Origin: Pseudomonadota bacterium
GTDB lineage: Bacteria; Desulfobacterota; Desulfobacteria; Desulfobacterales; RPRI01
NCBI GenBank assembly: GCA_018901125.1
Contig: JAHIFE010000187.1
Coordinates: 1 to 59,837 of the forward strand
Reading direction: 5' to 3'
DNA: 59,837 bases
Each line of letters begins with the position of its first letter. Position 1 is the first letter of the stretch. The notes below the pieces were generated by a model, which saw only the letters and a list, made by a program, of their open reading frames with translations, was not told the DNA's origin and did no database searches. Shown here piece by piece: positions 43,516 to 52,393 of this stretch. The position numbers and the translations under genes were made by a program.

Positions 43516-43812
43516 TTATGAAAGCATGAAAGCAAGCTTATGAAGACTTCTGACAAGAAAGTTATCTAAAAAGACTATTATTAGAATAACTATAATCGGA
43601 GCAAGATCTATGCCACCCAAATAAGGAATTTTTGACCGTATTGGATAAAGAACAGGCTCGGTTACGTTGTGGATAAATCTGACTATAGTATTATAGGGAT
43701 CAGGATTTACCCAGGATAATATAGCCCGTGCAATTATAATCCACATATAAAGCTTTAACACATATCCGATTACTACAGCAGCAGCATCTATAAAATTCCC
43801 AAGAATGAACAT
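43516..43812 (-). CDS. YggT-family membrane protein
   Basis: The 98-residue protein has two hydrophobic segments (AAVVIGYVLKLYMWIIIARA and IIVILIIVFLDNFLV) separated by the YggT motif ARAILSWVNPDPYNTIVRFI and TEPVLYPIRSKIP. The family is widespread and implicated in division or osmotic response. The two genes (YggT, DivIVA) form a short operon divergent from proC, with 543 bp between the starts. Confidence 0.88.
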   Translation of the reverse strand: MFILGNFIDAAAVVIGYVLKLYMWIIIARAILSWVNPDPYNTIVRFIHNVTEPVLYPIRSKIPYLGGIDLAPIIVILIIVFLDNFLVRSLHKLAFMLS

Positions 43813-44032
43813 TAATTGCGCCTCATAATAAATTTATATTAAAATATATCTTAACACATGGTATGTGCTATTATATCTGCTTGTCAGGAGTATATAGCAT
43901 GCCTATGAAAAAGGTAAAGTTTAAAAGTCGTTGCATACGGTTTCTTTTACCCGGTTTGCGCTATAGCTTTACTACCATACTTACTTTAGATATAAATCTT
44001 GCATAAAGTGATACGGAGTAAAGATTAATTGC

Positions 44033-44090
44033 TATCCTTTAAAACACTCCATTTATCCCGGTGGTTGAAATCCTCACCTTCAATGAACTT
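44033..44090. repeat. possible decayed copy of the MITE-like element interior
   Basis: AAAACACTCCATTTATCCCG followed by GTGGTTGAAATCCTCACC aligns with the central part of the 142-bp element (AATACTCCATGTATTCCTGC, GGTTAAAATTTTC) at roughly two-thirds identity by eye. Terminal repeats are not recognisable. The rest of 43813-44281 holds nothing else I can support. Confidence 0.3.
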
Positions 44091-44281
44091 GAGAACAATG
44101 TAATATTCTTGCAAGTTTTCGATTTTTAACCGTCTGATATTAGAAGACGGAATATTTGTAAGTCGTCAATTTTTTTTGTTTTAACCATGAATATTTAATG
44201 AATTGTTTGCTTTTTGTTAAATATGATCTTATATAACTAATTATATTTTTTAAGAATAGTCAAGAGATTTTGTTAAAATCA

Positions 44282-44311
44282 TTGACATATGCATATTTTA
44301 TAAATATGCAT
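44282..44311 (+). promoter_or_regulatory. candidate proC promoter with overlapping 10-bp palindrome
   Basis: TTGACA at 44282-44287 is followed after 17 nt by TATGCA at 44305-44310, a weak -10. The spacer and -10 are covered by the perfect inverted repeat ATGCATATTT-TAT-AAATATGCAT (44289-44311), which would make a good operator. The proC start is 45 nt downstream. Confidence 0.45.
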
Positions 44312-44355
44312 TTATAGAACCATTATATTTATTGTATGAAGGATTGGGAGGTTAC

Positions 44356-45207
44356 ATGGCTAAGTTTAACAGGAAAATCGGTTTTATCGGAGCCGGAAAT
44401 ATGGCCGAAGCTTTTATAGGAGCTATAACTAAGTCAGGAATCATAGCTTCTTCAAAGGTTTTTGCAAGCGATGTAAGCGAGGAACGACTGGATTCGCTGA
44501 AAAAAAATTATGGCATTTCAGTTATAAATGATAATTCCAAGGTATTTTCTATGAGTGATATAGTAATACTTGCTGTAAAGCCCCAGCAGGTATCTGCTGC
44601 ATTAACACTAATTGCAAATCGGGAAGATTATTGCTTACAGGGCAGGAAACTTATTATCTCTATAGCCGCCGGGATCACTTTGGAAAAACTCGAAAGCATA
44701 TTGTATGCTCCTTTAAATAAAGAAAATATCATAAATCTTCCGATCATAAGAGTTATGCCAAATACTCCCGCCCTGGTTTTAGCCGGTATGTCCGGAATGG
44801 TTCCAAACAGATATGCTAATCCTGATGATATCAATATTGTAAGAACAATTCTTGAAGCAATGGGAAAAGTAATTGAATTTAAAGAGGATGCTCTTAATGC
44901 TGTGACAGCTCTATCCGGTTCCGGTCCGGCTTATGTTTTTTATCTTGTTGAATCAATGATTCAGGGAGGCATAAACTTAGGTCTTGATCCTTATGATGCG
45001 ACAATACTTACAATTGCTACTTTAAAAGGGTCTGTAGCTCTTTTGGAGGAAATAGATGAATCTCCGGAATTGTTGCGAAAACGTGTGACTTCTCCAGGAG
45101 GTACGACGGAGGAGGCGTTTAAGGTGCTGGAAAAAAAGAAGGTAAAAGAAATAATTGCTGAGGCTATAGCCGCTGCAGCAAGAAGATCCGGTGAGCTCAG
45201 CCGCTGA
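44356..45207 (+). CDS. proC: pyrroline-5-carboxylate reductase
   Basis: ProC reduces 1-pyrroline-5-carboxylate to proline with NAD(P)H. The 283-residue protein has the N-terminal Rossmann motif IGFIGAGNMAEAF, the inner motif RVMPNTPALVLAGMSG, and the C-terminal ALSGSGPAYVF with VTSPGGTTEEAF. All are expected for a full-length enzyme. I chose ATG at 44356, because GGGAGG lies 6-7 nt upstream; an open frame continues 24 nt further but includes that ribosome site. It is monocistronic, with the ilv leader region following. Confidence 0.95.
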   Translation: MAKFNRKIGFIGAGNMAEAFIGAITKSGIIASSKVFASDVSEERLDSLKKNYGISVINDNSKVFSMSDIVILAVKPQQVSAALTLIANREDYCLQGRKLIISIAAGITLEKLESILYAPLNKENIINLPIIRVMPNTPALVLAGMSGMVPNRYANPDDINIVRTILEAMGKVIEFKEDALNAVTALSGSGPAYVFYLVESMIQGGINLGLDPYDATILTIATLKGSVALLEEIDESPELLRKRVTSPGGTTEEAFKVLEKKKVKEIIAEAIAAAARRSGELSR

Positions 45208-45350
45208 GAAAAAAATATTTTGTTATTTTTAGTTGTATTATCCGAAGGCAGGAGTGTTTTAAGCGGGAAAAGATCTGAAGAAGGAACAAAGGTGTTTAAA
45301 ACATAGATTTTGGTTCTCTTATTATCCGACATAATTACATAAAATATTTC

Positions 45351-45379
45351 TTGACACAAAAATATATAGCTGTTATTAA
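45351..45379 (+). promoter_or_regulatory. sigma-70-type promoter of the ilv operon
   Basis: TTGACA at 45351-45356, a 17-nt spacer, and TATTAA at 45374-45379. The expected start of transcription near 45386 would give a leader of about 220 nt containing the leader peptide and the attenuator. Confidence 0.6.
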
Positions 45380-45417
45380 GCTAAGGAAAATCGGGGAGCG
45401 AGATATACTAAATTATT

Positions 45418-45522
45418 ATGAAGATCTTATCCGTTAACAACCTTATTCGCAATGTTGCTGTACTACTAGTCCTAGTCGGGATAATTATTCCCGTCGGAGG
45501 AAATGGGTTGGTAATGGCTTAG
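45418..45522 (+). CDS. ilv operon leader peptide
   Basis: A 34-codon open frame lies between the promoter and the terminator upstream of ilvD. Its middle is packed with regulatory codons: the peptide contains VAVLLVLVGIIIPV, i.e. clusters of Val, Leu and Ile codons, including rare CTA Leu codons. This matches the design of enterobacterial ilv leaders, whose peptides also contain runs of Val/Leu and III followed by Pro. Stalling of the ribosome when charged Ile, Leu or Val tRNA is scarce would prevent the terminator at 45551-45591 from forming. A GGGAG lies 19 nt before the ATG, which is far, so initiation strength is uncertain. Confidence 0.8.
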   Translation: MKILSVNNLIRNVAVLLVLVGIIIPVGGNGLVMA

Positions 45523-45550
45523 CTTTTCACTACATAAACAGAAAATACAA

Positions 45551-45591
45551 AACCGTTATCAACCATAAAAAGCTGATAACGGTTTTTTTTT
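45551..45591 (+). terminator. ilv attenuator (intrinsic terminator)
   Basis: Arms AACCGTTATCA (45551-45561) and TGATAACGGTT (45574-45584) form an 11-bp stem with a 12-nt loop, followed by a run of T residues through 45591. The ilvD ribosome site (GGAGG) follows directly. It lies 28 nt after the leader-peptide stop, the usual distance for attenuation. Confidence 0.88.
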
Positions 45592-45604
45592 GGAGGGAAT
45601 TTGA

Positions 45605-47275
45605 ATGAAAAGTGATCTTGTAAAAAAAGGCATAGAAAGGGCACCTCACAGGAGCCTCTTTAAAGCAATGGGTTATACCGATATGGAAATTAACAGACCT
45701 CTTATCGGTATCGCCAATTCCGCAAACAGCATCATACCAGGCCATATTCACCTTGATAAGATTGTAGAAGCTGTAAAGGCGGGAGTTTATATGGGTGGGG
45801 GAACTCCTATTGAATTTGGTGTAATCGGGGTTTGTGACGGCATTGCAATGAACCATGTAGGAATGAAATATTCCCTTGCAAGCAGAGAGCTTATAGCTGA
45901 TTCTATCGAAGTTATGGCTACGGCGCATGCATTTGATGCCCTTGTGCTTGTGCCTAACTGTGATAAAATCATTCCGGGCATGCTGATGGCTGCTGCACGT
46001 CTTGATATTCCTTCAATAGTGATAAGCGGAGGTCCGATGCTGGCCGGGCGGAATCCCAACGCCTCAGGTTCCGATAAGATTGATTTGATCAGCGTTTTTG
46101 AAGCCGTAGGAGCTGTGCTTTCCGGTAGAATGACCGAGAATGAGCTTGGCTTGATTGAAGATGCAGCTTGTCCTACATGCGGATCATGTGCCGGGATGTT
46201 TACTGCAAATTCCATGAACTGTTTAACGGAAGCAATTGGGCTGGGTTTGCCGGGCAATGGTACTATTCCTGCAGTAATGTCGGCCAGAATAAGGCTGGCA
46301 AAAGAGGCCGGAATGCAAATTATGAGCCTTCTTGAAAAAAATATTACACCAAGACAGATATTAACCGAGAAAGCTTTCAGAAATGCCCTCGCAGTTGATA
46401 TGGCTCTTGGTTGTTCAACCAATACTGTTTTACATCTTGCGGCACTTGCAAATGAAGCAAGTTTTAATTTTGATCTTAGTATGATAAATGAGGTAAGTAA
46501 GAATGTAGCTCACCTTTGTTCATTAAGTCCGGGCGGTAAACATCATATTGAAGATCTTGACAGGGCAGGCGGCATACAGGCTGTGTTAAAAGAGCTTTAC
46601 GGAGCAAACCTGATTAATGGCGATTGTATAACCGTTTCCGGAAAAAGCGTTAAGGAAAATATAGAAAACGCTAAAATAACTGACAACAGCGTTATTCGTC
46701 CGATCGGGGACCCATACCACAAGGTAGGTGGCCTTGCAGTGCTTTACGGAAATATTGCTCCTGACGGCTGTGTTGTCAAACAATCCGCTGTGCTTGATGA
46801 AATGCTGAGGCATGAGGGGCCCGCAAGAGTCTTTAATTCCGAGGAAGAAGCAACCGGTGCAATAATGTCCGGGAAAATACAAAAAGGGGATGTTATTGTT
46901 GTGCGTTATGAAGGGCCTATGGGAGGACCCGGCATGCGTGAAATGCTTACTCCTACCTCGGCTATAGCCGGAATGAAACTGGACGCTCATGTTGCGCTTT
47001 TGACGGACGGGCGTTTTTCAGGGGGAACAAGGGGTGCCGCAATCGGACATATTTCTCCGGAAGCCATGCAGGGCGGTCCCATAGCAATTGTTGAGAATAA
47101 TGATATAATAGCTATTGATATTCCGGGCAAAACAATAACTCTTAAAGTTTCTGATGAAGAAATTGCTAAAAGATTATCCGCATGGTCAAAGCCGGAGCCT
47201 AAGATTTCTCACGGCTATATGGCAAGATATTCAAAAATGGTATCTTCTGCAAGTCAGGGAGCAGTTACGAAATAA
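45605..47275 (+). CDS. ilvD: dihydroxy-acid dehydratase
   Basis: IlvD dehydrates 2,3-dihydroxy-isovalerate and -3-methylvalerate to the 2-keto acids of valine and isoleucine. The 556-residue length is normal. Fe-S ligands are seen at C119 ([10 protein letters not shown]) and in the motif C189-PT-C192-GS-C195 followed by [13 protein letters not shown]-terminal GRFSGGTRG and GHISPEA motifs are present. GGAGG precedes the ATG directly after the attenuator. It is the first structural gene of the six-gene branched-chain operon. Confidence 0.97.
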   Translation: MKSDLVKKGIERAPHRSLFKAMGYTDMEINRPLIGIANSANSIIPGHIHLDKIVEAVKAGVYMGGGTPIEFGVIGVCDGIAMNHVGMKYSLASRELIADSIEVMATAHAFDALVLVPNCDKIIPGMLMAAARLDIPSIVISGGPMLAGRNPNASGSDKIDLISVFEAVGAVLSGRMTENELGLIEDAACPTCGSCAGMFTANSMNCLTEAIGLGLPGNGTIPAVMSARIRLAKEAGMQIMSLLEKNITPRQILTEKAFRNALAVDMALGCSTNTVLHLAALANEASFNFDLSMINEVSKNVAHLCSLSPGGKHHIEDLDRAGGIQAVLKELYGANLINGDCITVSGKSVKENIENAKITDNSVIRPIGDPYHKVGGLAVLYGNIAPDGCVVKQSAVLDEMLRHEGPARVFNSEEEATGAIMSGKIQKGDVIVVRYEGPMGGPGMREMLTPTSAIAGMKLDAHVALLTDGRFSGGTRGAAIGHISPEAMQGGPIAIVENNDIIAIDIPGKTITLKVSDEEIAKRLSAWSKPEPKISHGYMARYSKMVSSASQGAVTK

Positions 47276-47299
47276 TTTCACGGCACGCTAAGAGGAACT

Positions 47300-49006
47300 A
47301 TGAAAACAAATAAAGAAGATAAAATGCTGACTGGCGCCCAGATTCTTATGGAAATTTTAAAAAGTGAAGGAGTGGATACCATATTCGGGTATCCCGGTGG
47401 CGCTGTTATAGATATTTACGATGAGCTTGAAAGAACCGACATACGTCATATTCTTGTTCGTCACGAACAGGGAGCAGTACACGCTGCAGACGGATATTCG
47501 AGGGCAAGCGGCAGGGTAGGGGTATGTCTTGTGACCTCAGGTCCGGGTGCTACCAATACTGTAACAGGTATAGCATCGGCATACATGGATTCCATACCTG
47601 TTGTAATACTTACCGGCCAGGTTCCGACTCATCTTATCGGCAATGACGCTTTTCAGGAAGTTGATATAGTGGGTATCACAAGGTCATGTACCAAGCATAA
47701 TTATCTTGTAACAAAAGTAGAAGATCTTGCAGAAGCTCTTAAAGAGGCTTTCTATCTGGCAAGATCGGGACGCCCCGGTCCGGTGCTTGTTGATCTGCCC
47801 AAAGATGTTATAAAAGCAACCACAGCATTTAAATTGCCTGCGGAAGTAAATCTTAAATCATATAAACCGACTTATAACCCTAATTTGTGGCAGCTTCAAA
47901 AGATTATAAGTCTGATCGGCGAAGCTGAAAGACCCGTTATTTTTGCAGGAGGCGGGGTGATTTTATCAAAAGGATCTAATGAACTAACTGAATTTGCAAG
48001 AAAAGCGGTTATTCCGGTTACCACATCATTGATGGGACTCGGCTCTTTTCCGGCATCAGATCCGCTTTGGCTTGGAATGATAGGTATGCATGGAACTTAC
48101 AGGGCTAATATGTCGGTTGGAGATTGTGATCTTCTTATTGCGATAGGAGTCCGTTTTGATGACCGTGTTACAGGTAAAACCGATTCATTTGCCAAAAATG
48201 CAAAAATTATACACATAGATATAGATCCTACTTCCATAAGAAAAAATATCCCTGTATCTGTTCCGGTTGTAGGAGATTGCCGTATTTCCTTAGAGCATCT
48301 TAACCGGATGTTTGATGAAGCAAATTTGGGCGATCTTTTTCAAAAAAGAGAAAACTGGCTAAACAGGATAAAAATATGGAAGGATAAAAATCCTCTTTGC
48401 TACGAGCAGAAAGATATAATAAAACCGCAATATGTTATAGACACTCTTTTTAAACTTACAAAAGGAGATGCGATCATAACAACGGAAGTGGGTCAGAATC
48501 AGATGTGGACTGCTCAGTATTATCATTTTGACAAGCCGGGACATTTTATTACATCGGGAGGTCTTGGTTGTATGGGATTCGGACTCCCGGCAGCTATAGG
48601 CGCTCAGATCGCCTGTCCTGATCAATTGGTCGTGGATATTGCGGGAGACGGAAGTATCCAGATGAATATACAGGAAATGGCAACTGCTGTTCAGTATCGC
48701 CTTCCTATAAAAATTGTCATTCTGAATAACGGGTATCTTGGAATGGTAAGGCAATGGCAGGAACTTTTTTACTGCAAACGTTACTCCTGTACTACAATGG
48801 AATGCTCTCCCGATTTTGTAAAGCTGGCAGAAGCTTATGGCGCACTCGGCTTAAGAGCAACAAAACCTGAAGAAGTAATATCCGTTCTTACCGAAGGCCT
48901 TAATTCCGATAAAACGGTTATAATGGAATTTCTGGTTGAAAAAGAAGAAAACGTATATCCCATGGTTCCTGCTGAAGCGCCTATTACTGAAATGCTTTTA
49001 GTTTAA
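47300..49006 (+). CDS. ilvB: acetolactate synthase large subunit
   Basis: This thiamine-diphosphate enzyme forms acetolactate or acetohydroxybutyrate. The 568-residue protein has the catalytic Glu56 in RHEQGAVHAADGYSRASG, the FAD-binding middle domain, and the ThDP/Mg motif GDGSIQMNIQEM followed by NN (ILNNGYLGMVRQW). The start at 47300 has AGAGG upstream; the frame opens 25 nt after ilvD. The small subunit gene follows after 51 nt. Confidence 0.97.
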   Translation: MKTNKEDKMLTGAQILMEILKSEGVDTIFGYPGGAVIDIYDELERTDIRHILVRHEQGAVHAADGYSRASGRVGVCLVTSGPGATNTVTGIASAYMDSIPVVILTGQVPTHLIGNDAFQEVDIVGITRSCTKHNYLVTKVEDLAEALKEAFYLARSGRPGPVLVDLPKDVIKATTAFKLPAEVNLKSYKPTYNPNLWQLQKIISLIGEAERPVIFAGGGVILSKGSNELTEFARKAVIPVTTSLMGLGSFPASDPLWLGMIGMHGTYRANMSVGDCDLLIAIGVRFDDRVTGKTDSFAKNAKIIHIDIDPTSIRKNIPVSVPVVGDCRISLEHLNRMFDEANLGDLFQKRENWLNRIKIWKDKNPLCYEQKDIIKPQYVIDTLFKLTKGDAIITTEVGQNQMWTAQYYHFDKPGHFITSGGLGCMGFGLPAAIGAQIACPDQLVVDIAGDGSIQMNIQEMATAVQYRLPIKIVILNNGYLGMVRQWQELFYCKRYSCTTMECSPDFVKLAEAYGALGLRATKPEEVISVLTEGLNSDKTVIMEFLVEKEENVYPMVPAEAPITEMLLV

Positions 49007-49057
49007 TCTCTTCAAACTATAGATTTTAGATGAGGAACCGAAAAGGAAAATAATATT

Positions 49058-49537
49058 ATGACAGAAGAAAAACATGTACTGACAATGCTTGTGGATAATA
49101 AGCCGGGGGTTCTTTCCAGAGTGGTTGGTTTGTTCAGCGGAAGAGGATTTAATATTGACAGCTTATGCGTTGCAGAAACGATGGATCCTCTTATTTCCAG
49201 AATAACCATTGTTACAAAATCCTCTCTTGCGGAAATGGAACAAATCGAAAAACAGCTTAACAAACTGATAAACGTGATAAAGCTTCGCACAGTATCGGGG
49301 CCCAGATCGGTTCAAAGAGAAATGGCTATTATATATGTTATGGCAAAAAACGGCCAGCGGTCCGAAGTTTTACGAATCGTTGATATATTCAGAGGAAAAG
49401 TAATAGATGTGGGTCCTGAACATTTTATTATAGAAGTTACCGGCAATGATGAAAAACTTAATGCTATAATAAATCTTTTGAGACCAATGGGAATTAAAAA
49501 ACTTGCAAAAACAGGGACATTAGCCCTGTTCAGATAA
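49058..49537 (+). CDS. ilvN: acetolactate synthase small (regulatory) subunit
   Basis: The 159-residue protein starts with an ACT domain (VLTMLVDNKPGVLSRVVGLFSGRGFNIDSL) that binds valine for feedback control. The second half (EVLRIVDIFRGKVIDVGPEHFIIEVTG) is the IlvN/IlvH C-terminal domain. It associates with the large subunit encoded just upstream. The length fits the IlvH type. It could equally be named ilvH. Confidence 0.95.
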   Translation: MTEEKHVLTMLVDNKPGVLSRVVGLFSGRGFNIDSLCVAETMDPLISRITIVTKSSLAEMEQIEKQLNKLINVIKLRTVSGPRSVQREMAIIYVMAKNGQRSEVLRIVDIFRGKVIDVGPEHFIIEVTGNDEKLNAIINLLRPMGIKKLAKTGTLALFR

Positions 49538-49578
49538 ATTTGTGACTATAAATATATATATCTAACAAGGAGAAAATC

Positions 49579-50628
49579 ATGGCAAAAATTGATTTTGGCG
49601 GAGTAGTGGAAGAAGTTATAACATCTGAAGAGTTTACTATTGATAAAGCAAGAGAAGTGCTCAAAGATGAAACCATAGCTATTCTTGGCTATGGCGTTCA
49701 GGGGCCTGCGCAGGCTCTTAATTTAAGAGACAACGGGTTTGCCACAATCATTGGTCAGATGGAAGGTGACGCCTATTGGGAAAAGGCAATTGCCGATGGC
49801 TTTGTTCCGGGCAAGACGCTGTTTTCAATTGAAGAAGCAGCAACAAGAGGAACAATTATAAAAGAACTTCTTTCCGATGCCGGTCAGGTTGCTACATGGC
49901 CTATAGTAAAAAAATGCCTTTCAGAAGGTGACGCCCTTTATTTTTCACATGGGTTCGCCATTGTATATAAAGAGCAGACAGGTATTATTCCTCCGGACAA
50001 TATTGATGTTATACTTGTTGCGCCAAAGGGATCGGGAACAAATGTAAGAAGAAACTTTTTGGACGGCAGCGGAATCAATTCCAGTTATGCTGTTTTTCAG
50101 GATTATACCGGCCGCGCGACTGAAAGAACTCTTGCCCTTGGAATCGCCATAGGATCGGGCTATCTGTTTCCAACTACGTTCGAACAAGAAGTATACAGCG
50201 ACTTAACGGGTGAAAGAGGTGTTCTTATGGGTTGTCTGGCAGGTGTTATGGAAGCTCAGTATAACCTGTTAAGAAAACACGGCCATTCCCCCAGTGAAGC
50301 ATTTAACGAAACAGTTGAAGAACTGACACAGAGCCTTATCCGGTTGGTAGCTGAAAATGGAATGGACTGGATGTTTGCGAACTGTAGTACTACTGCACAA
50401 AGAGGCGCTCTGGACTGGTCTCCTAAATTTCGCGATGCAGTTGCTCCGGTTTTTGATGATCTGTACGATAGAGTTAAGTCAGGCAAAGAAACAAAAAGAG
50501 TTCTTGAGGTAAACAGCGCTCCTGATTACCTTGTGAAATTAAGAAAAGAGCTGGATGTAATAAAAAATTCCGAAATGTGGAAAGCAGGAGCAGCCGTCCG
50601 TTCGCTTCGGCCTGAAAACAGAAAATAA
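49579..50628 (+). CDS. ilvC: ketol-acid reductoisomerase
   Basis: IlvC isomerises and reduces acetolactate with NADPH. The 349-residue protein has the N-terminal nucleotide site ILGYGVQGPAQALNLRDNG, the central LVAPKGSGTNVR, and the C-terminal EAFNETVEELTQSL and MFANCSTTAQRGALDW. Its N terminus (FGGVVEEVITSEEF) and its end (RSLRPENRK) resemble, from memory, the form found in Bacteroidetes more than the common 330-residue class I enzymes of proteobacteria. AAGGAG precedes the ATG. A hairpin with T-run follows the gene. Confidence 0.95.
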   Translation: MAKIDFGGVVEEVITSEEFTIDKAREVLKDETIAILGYGVQGPAQALNLRDNGFATIIGQMEGDAYWEKAIADGFVPGKTLFSIEEAATRGTIIKELLSDAGQVATWPIVKKCLSEGDALYFSHGFAIVYKEQTGIIPPDNIDVILVAPKGSGTNVRRNFLDGSGINSSYAVFQDYTGRATERTLALGIAIGSGYLFPTTFEQEVYSDLTGERGVLMGCLAGVMEAQYNLLRKHGHSPSEAFNETVEELTQSLIRLVAENGMDWMFANCSTTAQRGALDWSPKFRDAVAPVFDDLYDRVKSGKETKRVLEVNSAPDYLVKLRKELDVIKNSEMWKAGAAVRSLRPENRK

Positions 50629-50672
50629 GTATTTTAGGCGGACTTGTAATATAATTTCGAATAGCGAATATC

Positions 50673-50706
50673 GAACAGCGAATATCGATTTTCGCTGTTC
50701 GTTTTT
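50673..50706 (+). terminator. terminator-like hairpin between ilvC and cimA
   Basis: Arms GAACAGCGAA (50673-50682) and TTCGCTGTTC (50691-50700) form a 10-bp stem with an 8-nt loop, followed by GTTTTT. It lies inside a GCGAAT-rich repeat stretch similar to those around hemB. It may partly terminate transcription after ilvC, lowering cimA and leuA expression. Confidence 0.6.
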
Positions 50707-50755
50707 ACGGCGAAAAAATGTTGTTTTACAAGTTCATCTATTCCGGGAGAATATT

Positions 50756-52342
50756 ATGGAACCGATCCTATTATATGACACTACCTTAAGGGATGGAACC
50801 CAGGGAGAAAATGTCAGTTTTACAGCCGATGAAAAACTTGATATCGCAAAAAGGTTAGATGACATAGGGATACACTATATAGAAGGCGGATGGCCAGGTT
50901 CCAACCCAAGAGATAAGCAGTTTTTCGATCTTGCAAAACGAACAAAGTTTAAAAACAGCCGTCTTTCAGCATTTGGCGCTACACGAAGATCCGGAATTTC
51001 TCCTGATGATGATCCCAGCTTAAAGGCCCTGATTGAAAGCGATACTCCGGCTATTACTGTTTTCGGTAAAAGCTGGGAGCTTCATATAGTTCAGATTATG
51101 GAAAATACTTTAGAAGAAAATCTTGAAATGATAAAAGATACTATAGAGTTTTTGAAACATAATAATCGTGAAGCGATTTATGATGCCGAACATTTTTTTG
51201 ACGGATATAAGGATAACAGCGAATATGCGCTCAAAACACTTGTAACTGCCGCACAAAGCGGCGCCGATATTATTGTGCTTTGCGATACAAACGGTGGTTC
51301 ACTGCCTTTTGAGATTGAAACAATCACAAAGGAAGCCCAAAGAGTACTTGAAAAATATTATGGTGAAAAAGAGGCGGTCAGAATAGGGATTCATGCGCAT
51401 AATGATTGTGGTCTTGCTGTGGCAAATTCAATAACAGCTGTAAAAGCCGGTGCTATGATGGTTCAGGGAACAGTAAACGGTTATGGTGAAAGATGCGGAA
51501 ATACCGATATGACTTCTGTTATTCCCATTCTTTGCCATAAAATGAACCTGCAGTGTTTTCCCTATGAGAATCTTTCCAAATTGACTAAATTGTCTCGTTT
51601 TGTTTGTGAAACTGCAAATATGATTCCGTTAAAAAGCAGGCCTTTTGTAGGAAAAAGCGCTTTTGCCCATAAAGGCGGCGTGCATGTCAGTGCCATCATG
51701 AAAGATCCGAGGGCTTATGAACATATGAATCCGGAGCTTGTGGGAAATACCCGCCGTGTTCTTATCTCGGATCTATCCGGCAAAAGCAATGTGGAATATA
51801 AAGCAAAAGAACTCAATATCGAGCTTGGAAATAAAGGATTTGACAGCCGCAAAATAGTATCCGAGATAAAGCGCCTTGAACAGGAAGGATACCAGTTTGA
51901 TACAGCCGACGGATCTTTTAGGATATTAATAGAAAAATATACCGATCAGTTCAAGCCGCTTTTTGATCTTGAATCATTCAGGGTAACGGTTGAAAAAGAT
52001 AAAGACAGGCCGTGCACTGCTCATGCGACAATTAAAATATCAGTTGATGACAAAACCGAGATAACTGCTGCCGAAGGGCACGGGCCGGTGAGCGCTCTTG
52101 ATAATGCGTTGCGCAAGGCCCTTGCCAAGTTTTATCCCGATCTTGATTCAATGCGGCTTGTTGATTTCAAGGTAAGGGTTATGGATGGCCGCGACGGTAC
52201 TGCTGCAAAAGTCAGGGTTTTAATAGAATCGCGGGACAAAGATGACATCTGGAGCACCATTGGAGTTTCGGAAGATATTATAGAAGCAAGCTGGCATGCA
52301 CTTGCGGACAGCTTTCAGTATAAATTAACAAAACTTGTATAA
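50756..52342 (+). CDS. cimA: (R)-citramalate synthase
   Basis: CimA condenses pyruvate with acetyl-CoA to citramalate, giving 2-ketobutyrate for isoleucine without threonine. The 528-residue protein has the LeuA-like barrel (YDTTLRDGTQGENVSFTADEK; GIHAHNDCGLAVANS for metal binding) and the typical CimA features GGWPGSNPRD and VFGKSWELH. A C-terminal allosteric domain is present. It is distinguished from leuA, encoded just downstream, by these motifs. Its presence explains why no threonine dehydratase is needed in the operon. Confidence 0.93.
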   Translation: MEPILLYDTTLRDGTQGENVSFTADEKLDIAKRLDDIGIHYIEGGWPGSNPRDKQFFDLAKRTKFKNSRLSAFGATRRSGISPDDDPSLKALIESDTPAITVFGKSWELHIVQIMENTLEENLEMIKDTIEFLKHNNREAIYDAEHFFDGYKDNSEYALKTLVTAAQSGADIIVLCDTNGGSLPFEIETITKEAQRVLEKYYGEKEAVRIGIHAHNDCGLAVANSITAVKAGAMMVQGTVNGYGERCGNTDMTSVIPILCHKMNLQCFPYENLSKLTKLSRFVCETANMIPLKSRPFVGKSAFAHKGGVHVSAIMKDPRAYEHMNPELVGNTRRVLISDLSGKSNVEYKAKELNIELGNKGFDSRKIVSEIKRLEQEGYQFDTADGSFRILIEKYTDQFKPLFDLESFRVTVEKDKDRPCTAHATIKISVDDKTEITAAEGHGPVSALDNALRKALAKFYPDLDSMRLVDFKVRVMDGRDGTAAKVRVLIESRDKDDIWSTIGVSEDIIEASWHALADSFQYKLTKLV

Positions 52343-52393
52343 AATATATTTTAGAATAGAGGAGAATTTGCTGCTATTTGCAAAGGAGAAGAT

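Noticed and set aside
45787-46422. 211-codon open frame opposite ilvD
   Set aside because: Mirror frame of a conserved gene; no ribosome site or family features.
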